From: Eretmocerus hayati
Lineage: Eukaryota > Arthropoda > Insecta > Hymenoptera > Aphelinidae
Length of the DNA: 64,000 nt
NCBI GenBank assembly: GCA_029851415.1
Contig: CM056742.1
Location: 54,290,954-54,354,953, forward strand
Reading direction: 5' to 3'
A program made the position numbers and the translations under genes. Under the pieces are notes generated by a model. It was not told where the DNA came from and did not search any database. It worked only from the letters and a program-made list of their open reading frames with translations. This document shows, one piece after another, positions 23,911-34,539 of the stretch; the first letter of the stretch is position 1, and each line of letters begins with the position of its first letter.

Positions 23911-24720
23911 TCGGAATATTCGCCAAACTCAATCACGAACGCCACCTGATGAGATTTGCCGAAATTTTCACCGTGTCTTTAACTCAGGTGAAGTATCAAA
24001 CGAACAATGAGTAATCTGGACGAGTCCGAGCCAGCCTTGCTGCATGCATAAGATCGCGCGCTATTGGTCATTCAGATGCTTCTCCGAAATAATTGGAGAA
24101 ACCCCATCCTCTATTGCGGGTCTTCAGGGTCAAAACCAGGGTTACAATCAAGGACCTGTCGATTAAAAATGTCAACAACAAAATCGAAGTATGGAATTTT
24201 GCAGCCCATTTTTGGAAGTTATCATAAGCGAAATCTGGAAAACTGATTTCACCATCGAAAAGTTCATGAAAGAAATGTTGGAATTGAGTAAGCTGGTTTT
24301 TTTCTAGGTGAAACGGGTAATTATCCCAGAGAGCTCAAAATAACTGTGTCCGGATGTACAATCGTGAATTGTCCCATGTTTGTTTTCGATACCTCATCTT
24401 GAAATAACGTCGCTCTCCCATATCACGGCAACTACTCGCGGCAGACCACTCCAGTCAACCAGTTGAGCAATAGCCTCGCCAATACCTCCAATGATGAGTA
24501 ACGCGTTCTATTTCGAAAAGCTATCCCGTTGATGAGCATACGACTTGCGCAATTACGAGGTACTCAAGATTTAATTGTACTCTCATTAATTCGATTCAAC
24601 TCTTTGAGAAATTTGATCGTGACCGATCGAATGATTGAAGCCTGAAGAATGTGATTGCGTGGTCAAAATTTTCCTTACAAGCAGGATTCTTCAACAATTT
24701 CCAAATCGCTGAGACTATGC
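23911..24720. other. No gene seen
   Basis: Interior of the 23-28 kb element. No frame with transposase-like character. Confidence 0.4.
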
Positions 24721-24721
24721 G

Positions 24722-25047
24722 ATTCTGCCTACTTTGCCCCACCGTGAGGTAAAGTTGGCAGCGAGTGGGGTAAAGTGAGCATTTGAAAATCCTCGCTCCC
24801 CACAGATGGGTGCACTATCAAATTCTCTTTTTATTCGACTATTCAAATCACTACTAGATCAAACGTACACAAACAATACGGCTTCGGAGAAACTGTTGTT
24901 TGAGGTAAGAGCGAGTCGGCTGCTCAACGTGGCTGCCGAATCAGAAAGCGGACCAAGCGGCATCTCCTGTCGTGACTCCATAAGAAATACACAGGAAAAA
25001 CTCATGCTCACTTTACCCCACTCAAGGTGCCCACTTTGCCTCATTTC
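24722..25047. mobile_element. Small MITE-like inverted-repeat element
   Basis: GAGTGGGGTAAAGTGAGCAT near 24760 is matched by its reverse complement near 25003-25025. Outer parts (ctactttgccccac, gtgcccactttgcctc) are also roughly inverted. The interior is unique. No target duplication was resolved. Confidence 0.45.
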
Positions 25048-25284
25048 ATAATTTTTTGGAAAGATGATTATAATTGATAGCGAGCATCAATTGAGATTCT
25101 GCGCATGGGACAACGAAGACGAACGCCTGAACTTTCTGGTACACCCATTCGGGGATAGTTTAAATCAGGCCCGTGCCCAGTGAGCTGCGGCTCACAAAAA
25201 TAAAGGGGAAGTCGGAATCCATACATCAAAATTACGATATTTTCTTTCTCAACGACGCCAAGAAGTTGTTTCGCACATTTGCAT

Positions 25285-25350
25285 GCAAGTATCAGGGTTT
25301 ATTTCTATTCTCTAGGGTTTATTTCTATTCTAGAGGGATTATTTCTATTC
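25285..25350 (+). repeat. Three ~20-bp tandem units
   Basis: Three copies of a unit close to 'agggtttatttctattct'. Confidence 0.6.
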
Positions 25351-25359
25351 GGACGATGA

Positions 25360-26035
25360 TTAGTACCTCTGGCGGTTTGGACCATTTTTCAAGCGTTGTT
25401 CTTCTGGGAGATCGAAATCATAATTCTAGACCCTGAATAAGTATGCTCAATCCTCAAGTGCACCATGAATAACTTGAAATTACGTTCAGTTTTTCATGTA
25501 ATTTTGAGTTGGTTTTCATGAATACAGAATCTCCGAATTGAAGAATGAAAAGTATGCAGGTTGAAATAGGTAGCAATTAGAAGGTAGCGAGCTCCTAAGT
25601 ATCTATTGATGAAGAGTTCCTTTGTGTAAAAGGATCTGAATTCTTTGGAAAAAACCCTCTCACTAATCAAATTCGTCAATTTACAAAAAGTTTCATCTCT
25701 AAGAAAAGTTTTTTTAAGAAAATCTAGTTTTCAGTCACTGGGCTACTTTCGCATAAAGAATGTAAATTTCTTACATTCGGGGTAGTATTTTGAGTTCTAG
25801 GATTTCAAGAACCGTGGGCTAGGTTTGGAGTTCGTTGTTGTGAGAATGGAATGATGTAAAACTGGAATCACCGCTGTGGACACCCAGTATAACGCTCGGA
25901 ATTGAGGTGGAGAGGAAGTCAGTTTCCATTGGCGAGTTTTTGCTGGAAAATATCGTGAAAAACGTGCAGATCATATCGATAAGGTAGATTTCATCGATAT
26001 TTTGAGTCTATCGCTCGATTTGATGGAATGCATTT
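25360..26035. other. No gene seen
   Basis: Interior of the 23-28 kb element, AT-rich. No feature recognised. Confidence 0.4.
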
Positions 26036-26040
26036 AACTA

Positions 26041-26468
26041 TTGAATTCATCGCTCTTTCGAGTCAGTTATAATACCCGCGCTCAGGTGGCGATCACAGTT
26101 TGACAAATGTTGAACTGCGACCTTCGAGGCTCCACTCTCATAGTGGCTGCATCACGAAGGGATTTTTTATTGGCTTCCCCGAGCGAGTGAATACGCAATT
26201 GCCTCGGTGGTCTAATTGGTTAAGGCGCCGGTCCGGAGTAACGGAGATTACGAGGTTCAAGTCCCGCCCGAGGATGAATTTCTTCATCTTTCGGTTAATC
26301 TCTTATTAAAAAATTAAAAAATCCCGAGAAAATGAAAAATCCCTTCGCGATGCAGCCACTATAAAAGTGGAGCCTGCAAGGTCACAGTTTGACATTCATC
26401 AAACTATGATCACCGCCGAAGTGCGGCGCTTATAAGTGGCTCGAAAGAAAGATGAATTCATTCATCGA
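26041..26468. mobile_element. Inverted-repeat element enclosing a tRNA-like sequence
   Basis: The left arm (26041-26168) and right arm (26318-26468) are inverted copies. Shared blocks include GAATTCATC, a cacagtttgaca block, GGCTCCACT, ATAGTGGCTGCATC and CGAAGGGATTTTT. The central ~150 bp holds the tRNA-like sequence at 26201-26273. Confidence 0.6.
26201..26273 (+). pseudogene. tRNA-like sequence, probably a degenerate tRNA
   Basis: It starts GCCTCGGTGGTCTAATTGGT and ends CCCGCCCGAGGA. The acceptor halves pair over six bases (CCTCGG/CCGAGG). The D arm is sound (GTCT/AGGC, AATTGGTTA loop) and the B box reads GGTTCAAGTCC. The anticodon arm is poor: CCGGT against AACGG leaves a mismatch, base 33 is C rather than T, and the T stem has mismatches. 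The D and T arms resemble tRNA-Arg. It is unlikely to make a working tRNA; it is more likely a pseudogene or the head of a SINE-like or MITE-like element. Confidence 0.5.
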
Positions 26469-26766
26469 ATACAAATCGTGAAAAACGAGCTCGTTTCGTC
26501 CCTAAAAAAACAGAAAAAGATATCTGCTCATGCCTTGGATCGCAGGTTTTTCCTCGAGTATTCGATCAATTGCTGAAATTTATCTCATCAATCTCGTTCT
26601 TTGTAGAAGCTTTGGTGCTTCCGATAAAGAGTCATTATCGAAATCAACCTTACCAATTTGATTTTGAGGTTGTTGACGTTCTCCATGAGCAAGTGACTGA
26701 AAATTATGGAAATATTCATTCCTCTCAACGCTTTATTTTCCTATTCTAATTGATATCGGATAAAAA

Positions 26767-26994
26767 ATGTCATATTCAGAAAATGACCCTGAACATTTTT
26801 CTGTATTCCAAGAGCTGATAGCTATTCTTTGCGAATCCGCTCTTAAGGCGATTGAAAATGCGTGCGGAGGAATTTGGACTGTTGAAACCCATTCCATTGG
26901 AAATGAATTGAGGAAACGTTGCTTTGAAATCATCACTTGTCCAAGTCAATCTTGTCTATTGAAAATAAAGGCACAACTTCTAAATTATCAATAA
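26767..26994 (+). CDS. Small hypothetical ORF, 75 codons
   Basis: The ATG sits in an A-rich start context and opens a protein-like frame (ENDPEHFSVFQELIAILCES, then ALKAIENACGGIW) that ends in TAA. CAATAAATC overlaps the stop, so a polyadenylation-signal-like AATAAA lies at the 3' end. No family was recognised. It converges tail-to-tail, with a 7-base overlap, on the - strand ORF at 26988-27290. It could be an exon remnant or chance. Confidence 0.25.
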   Translation: MSYSENDPEHFSVFQELIAILCESALKAIENACGGIWTVETHSIGNELRKRCFEIITCPSQSCLLKIKAQLLNYQ

Positions 26995-27290
26995 ATCTCG
27001 GTAAGCGTTTGGAGGTCGATCGAAGGCACCAGAGTGCAGGAAATATTTGGCGTAGTGGAGTGCCTTTTCCCCACTCGGCTGGAGCGAGAGAATTGCCGCT
27101 TAGATATTAAAAACCACGGAATTCCATCTTGCTTATCGGCCCGTCCTAGATAATGTCCCCTCGTTTCACTCGAAAGAATTGATTCCCGTGCATCAGAATA
27201 GCCCGACCTCGCATCAGCGCATAATAATACTATTGCAAAGATTAGAGAAATCAGACTACAGAGGACGTCAAGAGAATCGGAATCATTCAC
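26988..27290 (-). CDS. Candidate secreted prepropeptide, 100 aa
   Basis: The - strand frame opens MNDSDSLD followed by a strongly hydrophobic stretch (VLCSLISLIFAIVLLCADA) that resembles a signal peptide with cleavage near ADA-RS. Further on, ISKR is followed by QFSRSSRVGKR and HSTT. This gives two KR convertase sites around a short peptide that starts with Gln and ends with Gly before KR, the usual layout for a pyroglutamate-capped, amidated neuropeptide. The peptide itself matches no insect neuropeptide family I know. Against the call: the acidic signal N-region is unusual, only one such peptide is present, and the ORF lies inside a transposon-like element. There is no splicing or expression evidence. 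Confidence 0.35.
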   Translation of the reverse strand: MNDSDSLDVLCSLISLIFAIVLLCADARSGYSDARESILSSETRGHYLGRADKQDGIPWFLISKRQFSRSSRVGKRHSTTPNISCTLVPSIDLQTLTEIY

Positions 27291-27489
27291 TTGACAGAGG
27301 ATGTAATCTCAATTTCGAGGACAAAATTTAAGAGTAACAAAATGTGTTGGAAGAACCAATATACTTTCTTGATTTAACTTTCTTACTCACAGATAACATC
27401 TATGATCTCATAATCAACTCTGTCACCCATGACCCATAAACACTCTGCCACGAATATCACTTCCATCTCGTTAAGACGAATTTGCTATA

Positions 27490-28007
27490 CATCGTCACGT
27501 CAAAGAGAATGTGTTATTTCTCATTCCATTGAGAAGAATGTGTTAGTCTTCGTGCCGTAGAGGAAAATGTGTTACTTTTCGTGGGCTTAAGACGGAATAC
27601 TTATTGTCTCCGTCCCTCCATGAATGAAGTCTACCGATGCGTTAATTTTTGTGCCGCTAAAGAGAATGTGTTTTTTTTCGTGGCCCTAAGACGAAATACT
27701 TGGACTCCGTCCCTTTGAACGAGAACTTGTGCAAGTGTGTTATAATATTCATACCGTTCAGGAATAAGTGCTAGTTTCATGGGCCGTTGAGCAGTAAGTG
27801 TTAATCTTCGTGCCCTTAAGGAGTAAGTGTTAGTCTTCGTAGACTTAACGAGAATGCGTTAATCTTCGTGTCCCTGAGGAGTAAGTGTTAGTTTTCGTGG
27901 ACCTAAGAAGAATCCGTTAATCTTTGTGTTCACAACGAATAAACGTTAATCTTCGTCAGTCACAAGAAAAGAGGTGTTTATCTTCGTAAGAGGCGTCGAT
28001 ATAATAC

Positions 28008-28010
<3 letters not shown>
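27490..28010 (-). repeat. Right terminal repeat array
   Basis: About 14 copies of the same unit as at 23025-23470, in the opposite orientation (GTAAGTGTTAATCTTCGTG). Confidence 0.75.

Positions 28011-28043
<33 letters not shown>
28009..28043. repeat. (TA)n microsatellite
   Basis: An uninterrupted run of TA dinucleotides at the outer edge of the 23-28 kb element. Confidence 0.95.
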
Positions 28044-28044
28044 T

Positions 28045-28110
28045 AGGGGGGCAAGCGCCCCTGCTCGCTCCGCTCGCCGACCCCCGCTACCCCTGATTAT
28101 TGATTTGAAG
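28045..28110. other. GC-rich hairpin motif next to the Helitron relic
   Basis: AGGGGGGCAAGCGCCCCT folds as a short stem and is followed by 'gctcgctccgctcgcc', in sharp contrast to the AT-rich surroundings. It may mark a transposon end, possibly of the Helitron relic that follows. Inference only. Confidence 0.35.
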
Positions 28111-28119
28111 AAGTGACGA

Positions 28120-28862
28120 ATCAATAATCCATCCATAGCATTTGAAGAAGTAATGAAAATCTAGTCAATTCCATTGATGGTCCTAGAGATTGTGGGAGAA
28201 CTTCCTTGTAAAAGTCTCTCATTCATTATTTTTCATCCCAAAAGAACAAGGTTCTGTCAATGGCGTGAACAGGTATTGCGTCGATTCTTTTTACCACAAG
28301 TTATGACAAGTCATAGATACTTCAGACTATGCTTGGATCTAGAGAGTATTGAAAGTATTTTCTCGAAATCTGATGCTGATGAGAAGAAATTAAGGGAGGC
28401 AGGTTTTATCATCTGGGGTGAAGCATCAATGATTTCCAAATAGCGTTGGAGGTCGTCGATAGAACACTCCGTGACGCTTTTCAATGACTCACCCTCTGGT
28501 CAAAAACTGGTGATTTGAAGCGGGGATTTCAGAGAAATCGTGCCAGTTTTGACCAATGGAAATAGACATTCTATAATCCAGGAAACAATCACATCGTCAG
28601 CCTTATGGCCATTGTCTAATGTAATGAAGCTGACTAAAAATTGAAGATCTAAAAACACTGATTTTTCCAACATCCTTCTGGTAGAGGTGATGGTAGAATT
28701 GATGAAGTGGAAGTGAGACCTGAGCAGGAAAGTAATGATGTGCGTAGAACCATATTCAAAGACATCAATGAAGATATTTCTACGAATAGAGTTGTTCTGT
28801 CATCTCATGAAGAATGTATCATAAAAATGAACAAGAAAATCTTGAAAATGTTCGATGTTCCA
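28120..28862 (+). pseudogene. Helitron helicase fragment (PIF1-like), broken
   Basis: Conceptual reading in shifting frames gives AGFIIWGEASMISK (Walker B region, normally WDEA), GDFREIVPVLTNGNRHSIIQ, SALWPL..VMKLTKN and then EVRPEQESNDVRRTIF and KILKMFDVP. The order matches the PIF1-family helicase domain of Helitron RepHel proteins. The reading has several stops and frame changes, no Walker A segment was found, and the first acidic Walker B residue is Gly. Similarity stops abruptly after FDVP at ~28860, where the BEL/Pao element begins. No HUH/Rep domain is present, so this is an internal relic. Confidence 0.75.
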
Positions 28863-29568
28863 CATCCTCTTACTAAGCGCAGCAGCCATCATCATCGCGG
28901 CTGCCCGTTACCCCCCGGCCCCCTGCCGAGATAGTCCAGTAGCAGGTGCAGCGGAAAGGAAAGGGTAAGCCCCTATAGCGAGCAAACGCGCGGCTGCGGT
29001 CGGTAAGTCATATAATTACCCATTCCGCTTTCTGCTCTCTCTCGCTTCCCACGCTATTTCGTGGGCTTTGCTTTGGCCCTCGGCTGCACGCATAGCCAAC
29101 TTCTTATAGAATAGTGGCGCTCAGCTGTTCGGTTTTCATCAGCCGATGGTTTCCGCGAGTTGCCAGGCATCTCGTGTGATAGAGCAGGACGCTCTTGTGT
29201 AGTTGCGCTTACTATTGAGAAGCTCAGTGGGCGTGTGTATTAGTATTTGCACGGCATGGCTTTGGTACTTGTTAATGGGTTGCACGCTAATGACGATCTG
29301 TGGCTATATAAGCGTTGTGTGTTTTGCTAATAGGGTAAAATGAGTCACTGAGGACTATTCACAGGACGACTCTGTCGTTGGGTTGGAACAGATTTGCCCG
29401 ATTTTGCACAATTTTACGTGCACTAGAGAGTTGGAAATTTTGGCAATATCTGTATCTATAGTTGGGCATTTGCCGCTATAGCATTACTACCCGCGAGTGT
29501 TTCAGTAGTAACGTGTGTGAATTTGGAATTCCTCATAGTTGAATTTTTGCTGTTTTTACGTTCCCAAA

Positions 29569-30918
29569 ATGCCGGATCCTACTCCCGCGGAACTGGTCGC
29601 TGCAGCCGCTGGAGCTAAAGCAAAGAAAGCTCGCAGCGAAGGCCGGGGCTTGATAGCGGTGCAGTTGGAAACCGCGAAAATATCAATAACTTCATGACAA
29701 ATACTAAGAAGTGAGGCTTCGAGAATCTCACACCAACGGTTTTGCGATCGCGTCTTGAACTCCTGTCAGGTTATTGGAAAGAGTTCGGGGATAGGCATCG
29801 GGAAATCATACAGTACCAGTCGCATTTACCGAATGAGGACTACTTTATTAGTGATTGTTACTCGACTACAAGATAATTATATTTTCACAAAAGGGACTTT
29901 GATGGATATGATTCCTCAGGATCCAGTCGAGCCGAATCTCAATGCTTCGGGGCCTCATCAAGGTCTTGATATGAATGAAATTTCCCGGTTGACTGCCGAA
30001 ATGCATGAGATTCCGCATACCGATATTCCGGAATTTCCTGGTGAACAGAGTGACTGGGAATCTTGGAAACAACAGTTCCAATCTCTTGTTATTGATAGAA
30101 GAGCTATTCAATCAGTACGAAAATTAGCTCATCTCAAGCAGGTTGTGAAGGGAGTGACAGCTCGCATGATTAGTATCCTACCGTTGGTTGGTACTAATTT
30201 TGATATTGCATGGGAGCGGTTTTGTAGTCGGTATGATAATCCACGTCTCCGGCTTTCCCTTTACCTAGAGGGTCTTATCAATTTGAATTCAATTAAGGCT
30301 AAAATTCCCCAAGATATGACTGATTCGTTGAACTCGGCTGAGGAACACATTCAAGGTCTTCGGGATTTGAAATGTAGAGTAGATGATTGGGATTGTTGGT
30401 TTGTGCAGTGTGTTTTCCGTAAGTTAGACGTCTCGATGCGTGAAAGTTGGGAGCAGAATCAAAAGTCTGAGAGCGGTTTCTCTCCATACGCAGTTCTTAA
30501 GTCATTTTTGGAAAAGCGAGTGCGGGCGTAGGATTCTGCGCAGGTGCTGTCGCAAGTAACCTCTAGTAGTATTGGCGCTGATTCTGCCACAAAAAATACG
30601 GGTAAACATAACAACTCATCTCAGAAAGCTAAATCTGTCACAGCTCACGTGACTAACACTGAGGCGGACAGTAAGCCAGATCCAGTATCTTTGGTGTGTA
30701 AGGGTTCTCATACGTTGTTGAAGTGCGAGAAATTTGCTCAACTGTCAGTAGTGGAACGTCGAAAATTTAGCAAATCGAATCGATGTTGTTTGCAATGCTT
30801 GCGGCCAGGTCATTATGTCAGAAGCCTGCCACGTCTCAGACGCAAAATATGGCAGTACAAGTTCACGCTGCTACGATCGATCAGACACGTTTGCTCGCCA
30901 CGGCGAGAGTTTAGTTGA
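29569..30918 (+). pseudogene. BEL/Pao gag, frame-disrupted
   Basis: An ATG at 29569 (ccaaaATGCC) starts a short frame (MPDPTPAELVAAAAGAKAKK) that stops near 29695. Gag-like sequence continues in another frame (RLELLSGYWKEFGDRH) around 29750-29870, then in a third from ~29870 to 30531 with the core DUF1759-like segment (IPEFPGEQSDWESWKQQF; LAHLKQVVKG). A stop at 30529-30531 separates it from the zinc-knuckle part (30544-30918: VCKGSHTLLKCEKF, CCLQCLRPGHYV). The last Cys of the knuckle is missing. At least two frame changes and one stop make it non-functional. Gag would form the particle and bind the RNA. Confidence 0.75.
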
Positions 30919-31292
30919 AGTCAGAATCGGGCGAATCTATTCAGGCTAGAGCGCTTATCGATCCCTGTGCTGAAAGTCCATTCGTATCAGAGCGAGTCGC
31001 TGATATTTTGTCGTTGCAGCGTAAGCGCGTGAATCTGGAGATTGGGACGCTGGGTGGGGAAATTAAGGTTGTCGCTCGTGGGGAAGTCAGTTTCTTCGTG
31101 TCGTCTTCTCGTGATCAGAATTTTGATTGTCGGATCAATGCATTTGTGCTTCCAGATTTGACACAGAAATTAGCGAATATTCCTGTTCCTTGGAAAGAGT
31201 GGTCTCACATAAGGAATTTAACGTTAGCTAATCCTGCATTCAACACGCCTCAAAAAATTGATTGTTCATTGAGCGCTGATGTGTACGGCTAA
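30915..31292 (+). pseudogene. BEL/Pao protease region
   Basis: ALIDPCAESPFVSE matches the active-site segment of BEL/Pao aspartic proteases, where family members usually have a D-S/P-G motif. Here Cys replaces the Gly. The downstream segment (FVLPDLTQKL, W..IRNLTLANP, DVYG) is the typical link to RT. The frame ends at a TAA (31290-31292) inside otherwise continuous pol. Confidence 0.75.
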
Positions 31293-32460
31293 ATCCTACT
31301 CCAAGGAGTTATAAAAGGACCGGTGGATGCGCCGATCGCTCAGGAGACGGTGTTTGGGTGGATCCTCACCGACCGTGTTTCGTCTAGTCAGGATTCGGCT
31401 GGTATGGTGGCACGGACTACTAGGTGCCATTTTGCTTCAACCCCGTCGTTGTCTGAATCTGTTCAAAAATTCTGGGAGTTGGACCAAATCCCCTCCAAAT
31501 GTATCATGTCATCAGATGATGAATTTTGTGAGCAACAGTTTTCTTCAACTGTCACACGTTCACCGGAGGGGAGGGTCGTCATTCGATTGCCTCTCTCTCA
31601 GAAAACTGATGACGCTTCTTTTGCAGATTCCAAGAATATTGCTGTGGCGTGCCTCCACCGATCGGAGCGACGTCGACGACGAGATGACGAGTTGGACACA
31701 GCTTACACCAGGTTCATGACAGAGTACGAGACACTCGGCCACATGAAGCTCGCGACTGATCTTGAGCGTCAACGTGAATGCTGTCATATCCCGCATCATG
31801 CTGTTTTCCACAATGACAAAATCCGGGTGGTCTTCAATGCCTCGCAAAAATCAGGTAATGGTGAAACCCTCAATGATCACCTGTTGAAAGGGCCTAATTT
31901 GCTGAACGATCTCACTGAGGTAATTACCCGTTGGAGATTCTATGAATTTATATTTGTGACGGATATCGTCAAAATATTCCGGCAAATTCTAGTGCACCCT
32001 GACGATGTGGACTGGCAGAGAATTGTATGGAGGGCTTTGGATGATCCAGAAATACGTGTGTATGTTTTACTAACAGTTACGTATGGTACTGCATGTGCTC
32101 CATTTCTAGCCATTCGTGTTCTGTTGTATTTGGCTGATCAGTATGGCAAATCTCATCCATTGGGTGCGGACATTCTGAAACTCCTCAGTTATATGAATGA
32201 CTTGTTTGGTGGAGCTGATACATTACAGGTGGCGCTAGAGGCTCGAAACGAGCTCATTGATGTTATGAAAGCTGCCGGCATGTATCTAGGGAAGTAGGCG
32301 GCGAATGACGTATCTCTTTTGCAGGATCTCTCGACAAATTTGCAGGAGGAAGTTTCAGTCGATTTGGAGGAAGCGGTGTCTACTTTAGGCCTCAAATGGG
32401 TACCCTCTCGGGACCATTCCTTTTTCAAGGTTTCTTTGCCCGAGGCTCGGACTGCCGTGT
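31293..32460 (+). pseudogene. BEL/Pao reverse transcriptase region
   Basis: The frame resumes directly after the stop (APIAQETVFGWILTDRV) and runs through the RT fingers and palm: CHIPHHAVF, RVVFNASQKS, LLKGPNLLNDL, FVTDIVKIFRQI, then SYMNDLFGG. The family active site is Y-V/M-D-D; here the second position of the acidic pair is changed (YMND). A TAG at 32295-32297 interrupts the frame after MYLGK, and similarity continues (TLGLKWVPSRDHSF) to another stop near 32468. With the altered active site and the stops the enzyme cannot be active. Confidence 0.8.
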
Positions 32461-33353
32461 CCAAATGATCTTTTTTGTTGGAGGTTGCTCATCTGTTTGA
32501 TCCCCTAGGTTAGTTGGCCCCATTTCTAGTCTAGACGAAGATACTCATCCAGGACCTATGGATTCAAAAGGCTGATTGGGACACGCCGTTCGTTGGAGAT
32601 CTGTTCGATAGATGGATCATGTTGCGTAATGAGATGCCTTTCCTTTCTGAAATAGGAATTCCTAGGTGGTTGCACGTGACCGGGGAGACGCCGTTTGTAC
32701 TTCACAGGTCCGGCGATTTATCCAATCGAGCTTATTCTGCTGCAGTGTACCTCGTCGTTCCAGGTCAGTCGTCATGCTTGCTCATGGCCAAGACAAAAAC
32801 GGTTCCGATCAAAGCCCCTAGTATAGCTAAGTTGGAGTCGTGTGCTTCTGTCCTTATTGTGCGTCTTTTAGAGCATATTGTCCCTCAGTTGTCATACAAG
32901 CCTGCAGCTTAGTATTGCTGGTCTCATTGTGAGGTGGTATTAGACTGGCTCAATGATCACCCCTCTCGTTGGGAAACTTTTGTAGCCAATAGAACGAGTG
33001 TGATACTAACATCCTTCCCAGAAGCTGAGTGGAATCGTATACGGGGCACTGAAAACCCAGCTGACAGAGCCACTCGAGGCTTGACGGTGGAGGCGCTCAA
33101 GGAAGATGTACTCTGGTGGCATGGTCCAGCCTGGATCACTAGAGAACCATGTGATTGGTCTGAGCGAGCAGCTGCCTCACCACAAGAAGAGGCTGAGATT
33201 AGTGCGGCTCTTGCTATATCTGAGGCTGTTGAAGAGGTGGAGGTCAATTCGCATGCACAAAAGGCAGAAGCTGAACCCTACGTATTATCCTCTCTTGAAA
33301 AATTTAGTTCATTACCTAAAGTAGTTCGCATTTTGGCGAATTTGTTGAGATAG
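32461..33353 (+). pseudogene. BEL/Pao connection and RNase H region
   Basis: LLEVAHLFDPLG marks the connection. WLHVTGETPFVLHRSGDLSN, then RAYSAAVYLVV corresponds to the first RNase H strand, then KTVPIKAPSIAKLESCA and, after a stop near 32912, VVLDWLNDHPSRWETFVANR and WNRIRGTENPADRATRG. The order and spacing match BEL/Pao pol. Several in-frame stops are present. Confidence 0.75.
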
Positions 33354-34539
33354 CGTTTCAATGTCAAGCTGCCGAAGGAAGAGAGGTTGCATGGTGCATT
33401 GGCTTAGGAGGAGCTCTCAGCCACTCAGCTGGCTGTATGGAAGGTCATTCAGAGGATCTTCTTCGCGGAGGAATTGCAATGTCTTGATCAAAAGAGAGAG
33501 TTTCCACGGAATAGTTCAATCCGTCTTTTGTTGCCGTTTGTATGCGATAAGGGGTTGCTTCGTGTTGGATGGTGCTTGCATAAAACAAATCTCAGTTTCA
33601 GTGAAAAGCACCCAATCCTCTTGCCTCACCGTCATATTTTTGTGCGCAGGTGAGTGGAGGAAACCCATCAGAACACGCTGCATGGAGGAGTTCAGCTGAT
33701 GCGTAGTCACTTGCTGCGATTACATTAAAGTTGTTTCTGACCTCACGTCAAAGGCCATGTTAGCTGCCTATCGCCGATTTGTGTCTCGACGGGGTCAATG
33801 TAAGGATTTATATTTGGATAACACTAAGAATTTTGTTGGAGCTGAAAAGGAGCTCAAAGAACTGTTCGTAGAATCATCGTCGGGTTCATCGGGAGTTTCC
33901 CGGATTCTGGCCCCGGAGGGTGTTACTTGGCATTTTATCCCGCCCAGAGCGCCTCATTTCAGTGAGCTTCAGGAAGCGGCGGTAAAAAGTTTTAAATACC
34001 ATCTGCATAGAACTGTCAAAGACCACACCCTCACTTATGAAGAACTTTCCACTGTTTGTAGTCAGATCGAAGCCTGTTTAAATTCACGACCTTTGAGTCC
34101 ACTTAGTAGTGAGGGAACAGATTTGGTAGCTCTCACTCCCGGTCATTTCCTGATTAGGCGGTCAATGTCAGCAGTGCCTGAACCATTCGAAGAAGTCGAT
34201 CTGACAGTTAAACCCAGTTGCAGGTGGGACATGCTTGTGCGGATGCGCAATAGTTTTTCGGCCAGATGACGTAAGGAGGTGCTCAACCAGATGCAGCAAC
34301 GCACAAAATGGCTCAGAGTTCAAGAGCCTCTCAAGATCGGTGACATCGTACTTATCAAGGACGAGCTCAGCCATCCAACCAAATGGTCTCTTGACAGGGT
34401 CATCCAACTGCATCCAGGCGCTGATGGACTGACTCGTGTGGTCACTCTTGAAACTGCTGCATCTGCATTCAAGCGACCCATCGTCAAATTGATACGTCTG
34501 CCCACGGGACCTGATGTTGACGAAGCCTATCATGGATGA
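33354..34539 (+). pseudogene. BEL/Pao integrase region, with an internal deletion
   Basis: The zinc-binding part is visible in shifting frames (LLRVGWCLHKTNLSF, KHPILLPHRH, TLHGGVQLM). The core resumes at 33757 (CKDLYLDNTKNFVGAEKEL; GVTWHFIPPRAPHFSELQEA; EACLNSRPLSPL; LTPGHFLIRR). The stretch between them is far shorter than usual and the first catalytic Asp is not seen, so an internal deletion is likely. The second Asp (YLDN) and the Glu (LQEA) are present. A stop at 34267-34269 precedes the C-terminal segment (WLRVQEPLKIGDIVLIKDE). Confidence 0.8.

Larger units (their letters stand above)
23025..28010. mobile_element. ~5-kb element bounded by inverted arrays of ~30-35-bp repeats
   Basis: The left end (23025-23470) and right end (27490-28010) are inverted copies. 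The outermost parts read ATATCGACGCCTCTcACGAAG and, on the right, CTTCGTaAGAGGCGTCGATAT. Each end is then a tandem array of a unit close to CACGAAGATTAACACTTAC plus ~12-15 variable bases, about a dozen copies per side. Larger blocks inside the arrays also match in inverted order (the 'gacggagattataagtactt' block). Terminal arrays of short repeats are known in several DNA-transposon groups. No transposase was recognised between them, so it looks non-autonomous or decayed. Target duplications were not resolved because the flanks are AT-rich. Confidence 0.6.
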
